From contig NC_045142.1 in the NCBI RefSeq assembly GCF_008831285.2, positions 8,100,713-8,164,712 of the forward strand: a DNA stretch of 64,000 nucleotides, written 5' to 3'. The stretch comes from Nymphaea colorata. Lineage: Eukaryota; Streptophyta; Magnoliopsida; Nymphaeales; Nymphaeaceae. The notes below the pieces were generated by a model that was not told the DNA's origin, did not search any database, and saw nothing but the letters and a program-made list of their open reading frames with translations. Of this stretch, positions 34,998 to 46,912 are shown piece by piece (positions within the stretch are counted from its first letter, which is position 1; each line of letters starts with the position of its first letter). The position numbers were made by a program, and so were the translations under genes.

Positions 34998-36426
34998 ACA
35001 TCGTATGCCCAATAATTGCTGATGGCTAAAATTTAAAATTCATCACTAGCAAAACCATAAATTATTACTAAATCCACTATAACATGTCTCCATACGTTAA
35101 ACTGTAGATAATACCAATTTAGTGACCTTTTTTAACAGCATCCCGTAACATTGGGTGCATAATAGCATTGAACTCCCCTAATAGCTTATGAAGTAAGAAA
35201 GGTTTGCAGTTTTAGCTTTTGTGGCTCAAAAAATCTAACCAAACATTGATTTTTTTAGTGGAAAAAAGGATATTCAGCATTCCTTTTTTCATTCTTATAT
35301 ATATATTTTTATGACATCTAAAACTTTTAATAATTTAAAATACTTAGAAGAGGCATTGACCATCTGGACCACTCTCTGTTGTTCGTGCAAGATATGACGT
35401 AAGATAATATGAGCATTATCACTTGATAATCGTGAAGGCAAATTTTGAGGCTTCTAGAATTTGACAGCCTATAGGTGTATCAGATTTTTTTATATGTAAC
35501 TTTTGTTGGAAACTATATAATTATACATCTCAAGGGCATAGTGGGCATAGTGTAGCTGGTTGCGCTAAGAGTCTATGGAAAGACATGTCTTCTGTCTGAT
35601 ATTCATGAGTACTTTGCTCTTGTATCTTAAGGTGGTAGAACACAATATTCAATTTAAAGGGTGCACCGCTGCTATTGCTGATGCTAATGCAACTTAGAAA
35701 CCTGTTGCTCATCCGAAAACATATGATTACATGTGGAAGCTCTTGGAAAGGACGGCGATCAAATTAAAAGCCAGCAGGTAATGCCATTGAACCAGTCTAA
35801 CTTTTTTCTTTTGAAAAAATATAAAGCTACCCGTATGTGGTCCTGCAAATTTGGAAACGTAGAAATCCATATAAAACTCATGTTTTCAAACATATAAAAT
35901 GTGCTTTGTGAGCAAAAAAAATTAGACAATTTGTGTTCACCATGTCATAAATTTTTTTCAACTGCATTCACATTTAAAACACATGTTCTGTTTTTTTCTC
36001 TTTTGACTTCTAAATACCACTTCTAACAAATAAATGGTATACAAATTGGATAGAAAATTGTTAAAGATGAACAGAGTACTGGTGACACCATTCACAATGA
36101 CAACGAGGTAAACCAGGAGGTCTCGTGTCCAAGACGATCACAGAGTAATGACCTAGCCTTTCTAGTGTTTCGGTCGCCCGGCCTTCTTTGACCCGATTTT
36201 GGTCAGTTTTGGAAAAAAGCGACCACGTTTGTCATGGAGAGGCTAACAAATCAACATAATCAAATATGTGAACCCGATTTTATGACATTAACAACTTTAG
36301 CCCTTCAATCTTTGTTTTCCTTTCGCATCTTTATAAAAGCATGCACATCAGACCCTTCACTCTTTCCACTTTTCAAAACATATAGGTATAAGCACTTTAA
36401 CAGAGCATATATAATCAATTCTCCCT
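34836..36426. other. Non-genic stretch
   Basis: Holds a (CT)n(TA)n compound microsatellite at 34949-34997 and no gene. Near 35640-35760 a short block resembles 14700-14750 and reads FKGCTAAIADANAT on the plus strand, a segment I cannot identify. Confidence 0.4.
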
Positions 36427-36449
36427 TATATATATATATATATATATAT
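36427..36449. repeat. (TA)n microsatellite next to MITE copy C
   Basis: About 11 TA units, ending 22 bp before the left end of the MITE. Confidence 0.95.
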
Positions 36450-36471
36450 GTAGACACATATGCACGAGTGA

Positions 36472-36773
36472 TTGGTTGTGGGTAAAAGCTAAAAACCAGG
36501 TCTCTTAAATTTTTAAGAAGAGTATTTTAAACAAAATGTAAACCTTATAATATGTTTATATAAACTAATTTAATATAAATTAGGTTTTATACGATCCATT
36601 CGTTTTTTAATTATTAAAAAATCAATATTCAAATAACAAAGCAACTACCTTAATATCTGTTTCTCACTCAACCACTTTTAAGATATATTTATAGGGTTAG
36701 ATTATAAAAGAAAAATATTTTAATAATTAATCTTAATGAGTCTGGTTTTTGTCTCTTATCCAGGTGGTACCAA
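36472..36773 (-). mobile_element. TA-tract-associated MITE, copy C
   Basis: Inverted relative to copies A, B and D. The left end TTGGTTGTGGGTAAAAGC and right end GTCTGGTTTTTGTCTCTTATC then CAGGTGGTACCAA are the family termini. The internal GTTAGATTATAAAAGAAAAA segment is the complement of the left interior of copy A. About 302 bp, so slightly shortened. Confidence 0.7.
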
Positions 36774-37272
36774 TGGAATTAAAATTAGCAAAGATTTTAA
36801 TTTTTTTACACATCGGGAAAACATAATTTTATACATGTGGTAAAACCTTTTTGCCGACTGGAAATTAGTTTTCTTCCTTTTCTGATCCAGGCGTAAACTG
36901 ACTAACTTGGTTCGAGAATAAGGGGTAGTGGCAAATGAATTTTGAAAAGTTGAAAACCGTGTAGTCTTTTTCTATTGTTGAAACGCAAACAAGTATTCAT
37001 ATGCCTACTGATCATCAATAATTTTGTTAATTTATCGTGATCTGCAGACAATTCCAAGAGTTAGAATCCAATAAGCATTCAGAATTGATTTACTTCCTCA
37101 TCGCTGAGCTGTAATCACAATTTATTCATGTTGGCACATCATCAAGACTCGCCAAATTAGCCTCTAAAATACAGACGGCCAAATTCGATCCAAAATCCTT
37201 GTTCATTTTCAAAAATTTCATCCAAACTGTACAAAATTAGCTACATGATTCGGAGAATCAGGGAGAGCTTGA
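36774..37272. other. Spacer downstream of the second LBD gene
   Basis: AT-rich, no gene. Expected to contain the 3' untranslated region of the minus-strand gene. No similarity to the downstream region of LBD copy 1 is evident. Confidence 0.4.
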
Positions 37273-38640
37273 TCAGGTCCACAGAGGCTCCAACTGCGCT
37301 CCAGCAGCAGCATCATCCAAGAATCCACCAATTCCCTGCTGAAATTGAAGTTGGTAGCCGCTGGGACTATTGTTGCCGGAAAATGTATCACTCGGTTGTG
37401 AAATTGCCTGCTGGGATTGCGCCGTCTCCATGCAGAGGAAGGCCACCATATTGGCTTGCTGCATCTGCATGTTGAGGATCTCCGCCTGCGCCATCGCCAA
37501 CCGCGACTGAAGCTCGCTCAGTTGCTTCTGCAGCTGGAAGATTGCGCCGGCGCAGCCGTAGACAGGGTCCCTGCTCCGAGCATTTGCTTCATAAACCAAG
37601 CTGCGCACAGCATCTGCCCTCTGTGATTCAGGAAGATCCTGGCAAACATGAAAAATCAGAAGTTCAGAATTGAAGAAGTCCTTTTCTTAAGACAGAAAAG
37701 ATGAAAAGCAAACAGTTGACAGTTTGCAGTAACGAGACTTCAAAATTAATTTGCAGAGTTATTATTTAATCTAGTTTGATCATTGATGGCTCCTTTGGAT
37801 GAAGATACCATCTCAGTTTATATTTGGGTTTGAGCGCAAAACTCGGCTACAACAATCTAAATTTTAGTTATGGAGACGCATGAAAATCTCCGTTGAAAAA
37901 ATTCCATTGGATGGTAAAGATACAAAAAGCTGCCCCCACCCAGATTTTTTCAACTCAAATTTCTAAATTAGATTTAAGTTCGTTCTCTAAATGAATCAGC
38001 TTGCTAATTTATTATCATCTAAGCAATTAAATTGATAAGGTTTTTGATTTTCATTTAAATAAACAACACCTGATTTTTAGTTTTTCTAATAAAACCTAAT
38101 TAAGAACTTATGTACTAAACCCATTTCAGCAATTATTTTTAGATACATTGAGATGCCAACTTTTAGATGCACTATCAATTCAGAAGTTGGATCAGGCACA
38201 TCAGACTTTGAAAAGTCACTACTCGTTAATATTTAACTATCCAACTGTCTTGGGTTAAGAATTTTCATCTACAATCTTCAACCTCTCCAGGTGAAATCCA
38301 ATCGGCCAGGAAGCTCTTGCGCGTCATCACATACATATAATTTTCACCACACCTTATCCCAATCTTGTCTAGGAGAGACAAAAAGAAGCGTGGAAACATC
38401 GGAATTTTTAAGTACCTGAAGGAGCTTAATGATATTACTGGCACCAAAAACCCGGTGAGCCGTAATGAACTTCTGGGGATCGGTCGGCGGAAAGTATGGC
38501 GCCAGGACGCATTGCTCAACGCACCGGCGCCGGAGAATCTTACATGCAGCACAGGGAGAGGCGATTGGAGCAGGAGGAGCAGGTAAGGGAGACGTTGGAG
38601 AAGAAAGGGAGGAAGACGACAATGACTCGCTCGATTGCAT
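37273..38640 (-). CDS. LBD1/11-like: LOB-domain (LBD) transcription factor, class I, LBD1/LBD11-like, copy 2
   Basis: Paralogue of the gene at 4312-5545. Exon 1 is 38640-38416 (75 codons) and exon 2 is 37638-37273, giving 196 aa. The 777-bp phase-0 intron (38415-37639) has GT (CAG|GTACTTAAA) and AG (GCCAG|GATCTT) ends at the same codon as in copy 1. The N-terminus is Ser/Pro-rich but 7 residues shorter. The zinc-finger-like motif CX2CX6CX3C uses Cys30, 33, 40 and 44; the GAS block ends at Gln75; DPVYG lies at 99-103; the leucine-zipper-like helix at about 108-130. Exon 2 begins DLPESQ instead of the usual ELPESQ, a conservative change. About 20 of 121 exon 2 residues differ from copy 1, mostly in the Gln-rich tail, and only 2 of the roughly 50 LOB residues in exon 1. 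The ATG at 38640 matches copy 1 and lies about 127 bp downstream of a TATA box. Intact as read. Confidence 0.95.
37639..38415 (-). other. Intron of LBD copy 2
   Basis: GT-AG intron, 155 bp longer than that of copy 1 and not visibly similar to it. No transposon insertion is recognised in it. Confidence 0.9.
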
Positions 38641-38766
38641 CTTTGGAGAGGGAGGGAGGGAGATGAAGGGGAAAAGAAAAAAAAGTGCAGCGGTTGCTCG
38701 ACCACTACTGCTGCTTCCTTTCCCTGCTTTAGAAATACTGTTCTGGGGACCAAGAGGGCCGCTGCC

Positions 38767-38774
38767 TTTATATA
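38767..38774 (-). promoter_or_regulatory. TATA box of LBD copy 2
   Basis: On the minus strand CCCCTATATAAAGGC, a near-consensus plant TATA box, lies about 127 bp before the ATG. Confidence 0.7.
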
Positions 38775-39050
38775 GGGGAACGCTCTCAATTCCTCGCCCG
38801 GTTCGCCGTCCTCGGGCGGCGCAGCCACCTGAAGGAACGGAGAAAGTATTAGTTGTTTTCTCTTGCTGTTTTGATGGAACCAAGGAGAGGCAGAAAACGT
38901 AATGGATGTTAAGTATTTTTCCTAAGAAACCACAGGAGAGAAAACGACTCATCTCCTACGCCCAAATTCGGCCATTTTTATTTTCAAAATAGTGGTGTTG
39001 AAAGGGCAGGAACCAAAAGGAAAGGCTTTTTTTTTTTTTTTTGGAGCGGT

Positions 39051-39560
39051 TAGGGTGGACACGAGCCAGAGCAGCTCGAGTTCAACTCAACTAATGGAAC
39101 CTGGAGCTCGACTCAGCTCAAGCTCGAGAATAACTCGACGGAAACAGCTTGAGCTCGACTCGGCAGTTATGTGTTGACCTCAAGCTTGACTCGATTAAGA
39201 CTTGACAATTTCGTTTGATAGAATTGATATTCATTATTATGTGTTGAGCTTGAGCTCGACTTAATTAAAACTCGACAAACTCGTTTGAATAGAATTGATA
39301 TTCATCGTTATGTGTTGAGATAAAATCGACTCGATTAAGGCTCCATAAACTCGTTTGAATTGAATTGATATTCATCGTTACGTGTTGAGCTCGAACTAGA
39401 CTCGATTAAGGCTCGAGCTTGACTCAACAATTATTTGTTGAACTCGAATTCAACTCTACTATTTGAACAAGTCAACTCTTGAACTCGAGTTCGACTCGTT
39501 AAGCAAATGACTCGACTCGAACTCATTCACGAGTTGAGAGCTCTCATTCACCTGCTCAGA
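39051..39560. repeat. CTCGAG-rich repeat element upstream of LBD copy 2
   Basis: Collinear with 5901-6376: AGGGTGGACACGAGCC at the left, then repeats of GAGCTCGACTCGATTAAG, GACAAACTCGTTTGAAT and TTGATATTCATCGTTACG (period about 80 bp; this copy has more units). It ends GAGCTCTCATTCACCTGCTC, a segment that is itself doubled. Same orientation as the copy upstream of LBD copy 1. Confidence 0.75.
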
Positions 39561-40889
39561 GCTCTCATTCACCTGCTCCTCACCCAACTATAGACTATAA
39601 GGTCGTGATCACCCAACTATGAACTAATTAACCAATAACGCATTTAATACACGCGATTGACATCCAAGTGTGCTCGTTTTCATACATTGTTTGAATGCCC
39701 TTTTGACTAACCAGCCGTGTGACAGGCCAAGACTTCCGACCATGACGCAAGGAAGAACACACATAATGCACCGGAGGGTATGCATGGTACATCCTAATAC
39801 ACATAACACAGCAGGACCTCTCATCAAAAAGTTAATTAAAGTTGTATGCATTTCCAATGCGTGTCCTGTCCGTATCACCCTATTTTTGAAATTCTAACAA
39901 TAAGTTAAAAAATATTTTAAATTAATATCAAAATAAAAAAATAAAAACATTCAATATTTGTACAAGTAACAATAATAAATGAAATTAATAATATTCATTA
40001 ATATGATAATATGGGTCCTTTGCTTTAAAGAACACAAGGTAGCTGGTTGGGTTGGTGGCAAAAAAAAACAAATGCTACCCAGTTTGATATCTGGAAGGCA
40101 ATGCCTCCATATCAAGCCAAGACGCCCTGCAGACCATAAGAACAAAGAAAAAGAAAAAGAAAGAAAGAGAGAAGGGAGGCTCGACATTCGTCTAGACAGT
40201 TCTCGCCCTGACCGCACCTATAACATGAGCCTTGTATTCTTTCATATACGTGTCCCTCGAATGGCAAAATCTACCAAAAAAAAGATGGCGTGACTTGTGC
40301 CCCATTGAAGATATCCATGTGACATGGATGAAAGCTTGCAAGCCCGTGCCTACCAATATTCTTCAGGAGAAAGGAAACGTGTACATATTGAATGCTAGCT
40401 AAAGTTTGAGCTTTATTAAAATATTAATTCGAGGGGCAAATTCCCATTGGTAATATGTAAAGCGCCATGGTCGGGGTCCGTCACAATGAAGAGCATACCT
40501 CAACTTTGACTTTGCCACGGTCGAAACATTCCACAAAAACCACCAATCAACGTACCGACTTATTTGAAAGAAATGAGTGTATAGCATTTAGGCATGCTTA
40601 CCTAATTGGAAAAACCTGTATACAGGAGTGGAGGGCTTCTAGCAGAAAAAACAGGGTTATTAGGTGCTTTAGTTTTGTTCTCTCTGGGTCTGTTTCCCAG
40701 GCCAAACATGTTCCAAGTCCAACTGGTGGAACTGTTTTGTCAGTTGTTGGAGTCGACGAGTTGAACGATGGTTGGATTACAACTTGATCTATTCATCTCA
40801 TGGATCTCCATCTTTCTCTTTCTCTCTCTCTCTCTCTCTCCCGTCAATTGACCTCTAGCATAATTGGTTGGACCCGTGGCACATACGCA
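39561..40889. other. Non-genic stretch
   Basis: No gene recognised. Purine-rich run at 40140-40172 and (CT)n at 40806-40840. Open frames of up to 106 codons on both strands lack domains. Confidence 0.4.
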
Positions 40890-41045
40890 ATCAGAGCGGC
40901 GCTAGGAATTTTTGGTCAGTAGAAGCCAAACTATAGTTTCAAAATTTTAAGAGAGGCCAAAATAGAAAATTTCAAAATTATATGTATATATATTAAACTA
41001 AAATATTTTAGAGTCAAAGGCCCTTACTGGCCTCCCTTCCCTTGC
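40890..41045. repeat. GTGGCGGAGC-type MITE remnant
   Basis: Starts CAGAGCGGCGCTAGGAATTT, has an AT-rich middle with GAGAGGCCAAAATAG, and fades near GGCCTCCCTTCCCTTGCGC. The right terminus is not clear. Confidence 0.45.
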
Positions 41046-42019
41046 GCTTGTACACAACACATCTCAGGTTTAATTTCCATAGGCATTACATATTGGTGGC
41101 ATTAAGATGAAAAGGCAGAGGGTGATGACCTGTGGTTCAAGACCAAGGGTTGTGGTTGTGCCCTCCTTTTTCACTCTCTCTCTCTCTCTCTCTCGTGCAA
41201 AAGTTGTCAAAAAAAAAAAAATCCATGGTCAGGTGTGCAAAAGGAGTATTCCAGTGAAAAAAAACACATGTAAGCTTGTGCGAACAAGGGCTCTAAAAGA
41301 TGCAAAGTGCATGCTAATTTATATATTAGTATCTTATAAACCTAAAATGATCTGTATATGGTGTTTGCCCCTTAAAAGATGCCGTTTAAAGTACTATTGG
41401 CCTTCACCTGTAAATTCATGGTGCCCTACCATTGGAGGGTTACTGACTGAATGGAAACTGAAGCATCCCCCTCCCTTTCCCCTTGCCCTTAGGTCTATAG
41501 CTGTGCGTTGTTGCATGGCATGAAGCCCACAAAAAGAGTCAACCAGTACATTGGTTTCACTCCATGCTCTTCAAACTCAGGTGTGGAGGAAGACAATTCT
41601 GGTTAAGGAGCACTAGTTATAAAATTTTAAAGTTTTATAACGTCAGGATCTAATTGCCAGAGATTAATCCATCTTGCGAATTGGATTTCGATGTATTTTT
41701 CCTAAACTTAGAGAGGTACAGTGTTCCAGTTTATTACGGGGTGTCATATTTCGAAACATTGGTTGGATTTTGATCCAAATAATTACTAAACATTTGAATT
41801 TAGGAGTTTTGACTCCATATAACAACTGGGTTAGCAGTCCAACATTTCAGCTGCCCAGAAAATTAGGCTAGAGATCGACCGATTTTTAGAAATCTAACTC
41901 TACCATCAAACTCAGAAACCACAAAACTATGGTCTGGTGAAAAAATGTATTGAAATTTGATGCAAGTACCCGATTAATTTTATGGCGGCCTCATTTTCTT
42001 TATAAATTTCAAACAATCT
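41046..42019. other. Non-genic stretch
   Basis: A 138-codon plus frame (41107-41523) includes a (CT)n run and no recognisable domain; I do not consider it a gene. Nothing else is assignable. Confidence 0.35.
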
Positions 42020-42041
42020 AATATATATATATATATATATC

Positions 42042-42073
<32 letters not shown>
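42020..42073. repeat. Compound (AT)n(GA)n microsatellite
   Basis: TA run followed directly by a GA run, the complement of the CT-TA compound arrays elsewhere in the window. Confidence 0.95.
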
Positions 42074-42076
<3 letters not shown>

Positions 42077-42391
42077 TGATAGCTACCACACCTTGCACGC
42101 TAGTCTTGATGGGAAATCTTTGAGCCATTGATTTTAAAAGGATCAAACTAAAGAAATAAGGTTGAAAAAAATAAAAGCTCTGTTGTAAACTAAAATACCT
42201 CCAAAGGGATAGAAACAAATGAATTTCCCGAATGAAGGTCCCTTGCCTCTTTAGAGAAATATTTTAGTCTTCTGAAAATACAAGTAGGTTTCCACTTTTT
42301 TTAACTTAATCTCTACTTTTTAATCTCCCTAAAATCTAAGGCTCCATCATTTCCTATTAATTCTGACATATGAGGGTTGATAGGTTCTAGT

Positions 42392-42396
<5 letters not shown>

Positions 42397-42463
<67 letters not shown>

Positions 42464-42480
42464 GTGTGTGTGTGTGTGTA
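42397..42480. repeat. Compound (TA)n(TATG)n(GT)n microsatellite
   Basis: About 27 TA units, two TATG units and a GT run ending just before the left end of MITE copy D. Confidence 0.97.
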
Positions 42481-42484
42481 AAAG

Positions 42485-42832
42485 TTGGTAAAAACCATAC
42501 CACTTGGGTAAGAGACAAAAACCAAACCTAATGAAATTAATTATTATTATTTGGAATCTAACCTTGTAGATATGATCCTAAGAGTGATTTGCTGAGAAAC
42601 GTAAAGTAAATTGTTTTCTTAAATAATGTTTGTTTAATAGTGAAATAATGAATAGTGCTGATAACATCAAAATTTTTGTAGTACAAAGATCAATTTTTTT
42701 AACAAAAACGACTTGAATTAAAGAATGATTTATATTAAATTAGTGTTTGGGTTCATAGTTTAAAACACTTTTTAACTTGAACGTAAGAGGTCTGGTTTTT
42801 ATCTCTTACTCAAGTGGTCTGGTACCTACCAA
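42485..42832 (+). mobile_element. TA-tract-associated MITE, copy D (most complete)
   Basis: 348 bp, non-coding. The left end (42485-42529) and right end (42788-42832) form 45-bp terminal inverted repeats with about 7 mismatches. Left starts TTGGTAAAAACCATACCACT, right (complement) starts TTGGTAGGTACCAGACCACT, and both share GTAAGAGA then AAAAACCA. It lies between a compound TA/GT microsatellite (42397-42480) and a short TA run (42839-42848). No direct target duplication is evident, which may mean insertion inside a TA tract. Confidence 0.85.
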
Positions 42833-42858
42833 TAACTCATATATATATAACATACAAG

Positions 42859-42957
42859 ATGACTTCTATAAGTTAAACATTCTGACAGTCATTGGTTAAA
42901 CTTTTATAAAATAATCACTACACACTTAAATTTGGTTAGTTTACATAGATTTTTTGT

Positions 42958-43030
<73 letters not shown>

Positions 43031-43125
43031 TTCTATAAGCTAAAAATTCTGACAGTCATTGATTAACTTTTATAAAATAATCGCTACACGCTTAAAATTA
43101 GGGTCTTTTACAAAGATTTTTTGTG
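42859..43125. repeat. 99-bp direct repeats flanking a (TA)n tract
   Basis: The units at 42859-42957 and 43027-43125 are close copies (both have TTCTATAAG, ATTCTGACAGTCATTG, TTTTATAAAATAATC and AGATTTTTTGTG) and enclose about 34 TA units (42960-43026). Confidence 0.9.
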
Positions 43126-44534
43126 TTTTTCTTATGGAGATAGTGCTTCAAGTTAATTTTTTTATAGTCTTGGTCTAAGGCTTGGTTCGGGCTGCATTAG
43201 CACTCAACTTAGAGCCAACTAGACTTAGTGTAGGGGTCGTGGGTGCAAGCTCAAACAAGGCACCAGCTTCAGGTAATTCTTTTTACCTTTTCTTTCTTTT
43301 TTATTTGCAATTTAGTGCTTTTTTTGCACATGTAGTTTAGTTTTCTTTTTTCTTCTAGCATGTCTAGTTTAATTTAGTTCTTGCTTAGGTCTTAGATGTC
43401 TCTAAGTTTTAGCATGTTTATTTCTCAGATTAGATTTACTTTAATATCTTTAGGGTAGAATTGAAAAATTTTACATGTAAATACTGTTCTACCCATCATT
43501 CGGAGCCAGACGAAGAGAGAGAAACAAAGGCCCAAAACGAGTCCAGTCTCCTATTTCTGCATTTACTTATGTACAGATTGGCCCCAGCTATTTGCTTATT
43601 TATATATAATTAATGTCTCTCAATCATTTTAATATTCATTTGAAGGGATTAAACTTCTCTGAATATTGGTCTCGGCAAAAAATTTATATCTCTGCCACTG
43701 CATGAGCAGGTGTACTAACAAAACTAAGAACATAGATTGTGCATATCTATTTGAGATGAAGATTGAAGGGTTGTTTACTAAATAAAAGTTCTCAATTTGT
43801 TTTTGAGGTGTATAGTGTAGAAGCCAAAGAGAAAGCTCTCTTGTGACCATCCTGCTCAAAGAATCTCTGCAAGCATCATTACATTATGTTAAATAATGTA
43901 CATATGATTATGTATCTAAATATGTGCTTTAGATAACTACCCCAGCCTATTCGAACTTACATGAGCTCAAGGGACACAACTCAAGCATTTAACAAATGTG
44001 CTTTGATAAAGTATTGCAGGATCGACGTCGGTTGGGGCTAAAACATCAAACTTTGTTTCACAAGTTCTAAGGGGAGAATGGTCACGGCTTCAGTTTTCTA
44101 AGGCTTAAGAAATTAGGAGCACAGTGGCAAAGGGGGTGGTAAACACCCACGTCAATCCTCGAAGGGATTGGTGGAGCAGACTAGTGCTGAGACATCGAAA
44201 GCAGCCTTGGGCTATGGGGGATGGGGAGAAAGGGGAGCTTCGGCCTTCACTTTGGCAGTAGGATTTCACTACCAAGCCTCCCACATGGAACTGTGGGAGG
44301 CTTTTTGTCCTTTCACAAAGATCACTTTCTTCTTCTTACCAATTTTTTTTCCTTGGCTTGGGTTTTTTTTTTTTTTTCAGGGGGCGTGGGGTTGTAGTCC
44401 TTTCTTATGTTCACCAGGGTTATTATAGTAATCTTAGCACTGACCATTGATTTTATTTCTTGGGTTGCCAGCATCAAATCTGCTTGGCATTGTGGAAAAC
44501 CCAAACCAATTGCACGTGCCCAACAAGTGGACAA
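43126..44534. other. Non-genic stretch
   Basis: No gene recognised. A diverged copy of the 11940-12135 repeat lies near 44165-44275 (ACATCGAAAGCAGCCTTGGG, GGAGCTTCGGCCTTCAC). Short frames lack domains. Confidence 0.35.
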
Positions 44535-45722
44535 AAACAGGGTGGGTAGCTGGGATGGACTCTCATATTTTAGGAAAAAAAATTAAACTTATATTTTTGA
44601 AAATTTTTTAGTTGACCAGATGTCAAATTCTGAAAAATATTGTCTAGCACCTGCATAAATTTTGAAAATACTATTAACCCCTCGTAAAAATTTGTAACTT
44701 CGCCCCCGATGAGAAGATCATGGAAATATACCAAACTGACTTCTCTCCTACTTGGTGACTTTTGTTAGTCAGACCCTTTAGGCCCCAACTTTGTGAAACG
44801 TCTTATTTTGTTGACAAATTCTTGGTCAAATACTTGGAGCTTATTTATATGGTTATGTGGATGGATGAGGATTTTAAGAGGAATTCATTTGGATACTTGC
44901 TAGGTTGGATTTTAGTACAGAAAGTAAGGTTCTAGTTCAACGATCTGAATATTCAGATTACCTCTACAAGCCAAATACGAAACCAGCTTGCAATTCAAAA
45001 CAGCTAAACAAAAAAACTTTATATTTTTTCAAAGAGACCAAAGGATGCCATTCAAGATAGGAAGAAATAGTCAACAAACAGCGGAAAACTTAATAAGGAA
45101 ATACCATCATGCAGTGCCAAAGAAGAGAGAAAAACACCTGCAGGCAGAGACAAGGAATTATAGAAGCAAAGCCACTAATGAGAAACTCCCGTTCATCATA
45201 AGCACAATCAAAGGGTGGCAGATGCACAAGTCAAAACCTGCTTATCTTTATCCTAGCATCCCTTGCAAGGTCAACAATCTAGTAAGAATATTGAATCAAG
45301 ACCAAAGTTGCCAAAAGTTTGAAGTAGGCAACGGCTTAACATACATATCCACGTTTTGTTCATGAGATGCATAAAGTGCACTTTGAAGTCTCCTCTGCTG
45401 ACTTTCTCTTGAACAAAAGGCATATATGTTGATTTTATCGTGTTTTCTCTCTGCAAATCTCGTCCTGTTTTGCTACAGATTCTACATATATAAAGAAAGC
45501 ATCAGTTAAGATTTTCACCGAGATCCTTTGCCCGGGACGGAGGCAATGGTGGCTGATAGGGGCCCATGCCGCCAACAGGAATTTCAAATTTTGACTCTGG
45601 TCCGTATAAAAATTTGAAAAAAAAAAAAACTCGATGGCCTCTGTAAAAATTTTCTGCAACTTTCTTTACTCGACGATTAGGATTGTCTGTACCCTCTAGG
45701 AAAAATTCTTGGCTCCGCTCTG
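44535..45722. repeat. Two GTGGCGGAGC-type MITE remnants with unassigned spacer
   Basis: Remnants at about 44535-44715 (ending TAACTTCGCCCCCGATG) and about 45535-45722 (ending AAATTCTTGGCTCCGCTCTG). Between them, a 125-codon plus frame (44988-45365) has a basic, unrecognised product and is not supported as a gene. Confidence 0.4.
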
Positions 45723-46020
45723 GACCTTTGAGTAAACAACATTTTTATATTAGATTAATGTCAATCTACCGTAGATACCATTTCCAATATTAAAGTACTT
45801 TTGAATATGTACTCAGACATTAAATTAAATTTAGATGGACGGAGAGACCACTTTCTCTGGATAACTTCCATTTCCAACGAGCCATATATATCGCTTGTTT
45901 CTTTTTTATCTCTTCTCATCCATATATTTTCTTTCTCTTTGTCCTTCTCTTCGGTTTCCCTACGATATTAGGGCAGAAAATATTAATTTTCAATTATCTA
46001 CGATCTATGAAGCAGATAAT

Positions 46021-46905
46021 CACTACATAAAATTGTACACATTTACTGAGTTTAGGCTGTTAGTGTTATTTTAGGAAAACGTCATTATTGAAGGTAATTC
46101 CTTTATTGAAGTTTTTCAGAAAAAACGACACTAAAGGTTCCCGCCCCTTGATGGGTGTTTAGTGAGATTTTATGAAAAATGTCAATAAAGGCGGCACCTT
46201 CACTGACGTTTTTTGCTCGATCTTTAGTGACATTTTGTGAAAAGTAACAGTAAAGGTGACAGCTTTACTACTGTTAATTCCTTAATAAACGTCACTGGAT
46301 GTTTGTCTTCAGTCATGTTTTTCTGGAACGTCACTATAGCTATACCTTCGCAGTTTAGTGAGATTTTATGAAAAATGTCAATAAAGGTGACACCTTCACT
46401 GACGTTTCCAAAAAAAATATTGAAAGCCTTTGCTCGATCTTTAGTGACATTTTTATGAAAAGTAACAGTAAAGGTGACAGATTTACAGCTATTAATTCCC
46501 TGAGAAACGTCATGTTTGTCTTCAGTCATGTTTTTCTGGAACGTCACTATAGCTATACCTTTGGTGATGATTTCGGACCTTCAATGGCATTTTCAGGAAT
46601 ACATGAGCAAAGGTATTACCTTTAGTGATGTTTTCCTAGAAAACGTCATTGAAGGTCCCCAACTTGGAGAGCATTAGTTGGTGTTTTTGGGAAAACAACA
46701 ATAAAGACAATACATGAATTGATGTTTTCTAAGAAACGTTGCTGAACGTCCTCGCCCGGGTGGGAGTTTAGTCATGGATTCACGAAAACATCACTTGATG
46801 TTTTTCTGAAAAAAGTCACTGAAGGCCCTAACTTGGTTACACTACCAATGCCGTTTTCTGGAAAATGTCACTAATGTAATGCCTTTACTGATGTTTTTTT
46901 TGGCG
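46021..46905. mobile_element. CACTA-like element with long array of subterminal repeats
   Basis: Starts CACTACATAAAATTGTACAC and then carries more than a dozen short words of the type AACGTCACT, GTCAATAAAGG, TTTAGTGACATTTT and their complements, in both orientations. Two longer blocks repeat: TTTAGTGAGATTTTATGAAA occurs at about 46158 and 46354, and the TGTTTGTCTTCAGTCATGTT block at about 46302 and 46515. This arrangement is typical of transposase-binding subterminal regions of plant CACTA elements. The right end is missing; a MITE follows directly. Confidence 0.55.
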
Positions 46906-46912
46906 ATGGGTA

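Noticed and set aside
38265-38952. Long minus-strand frames of 187 and 202 codons at the second LBD gene
   Set aside because: One is an out-of-frame shadow; the other runs through 5' leader, exon 1 and into the intron. The real start is the ATG at 38640, which matches copy 1, and the frame leaves the exon at the GT donor.
41107-41523. 138-codon plus-strand frame considered as a gene
   Set aside because: It starts in ordinary repeat-rich DNA, includes a (CT)n run, and shows no domain.
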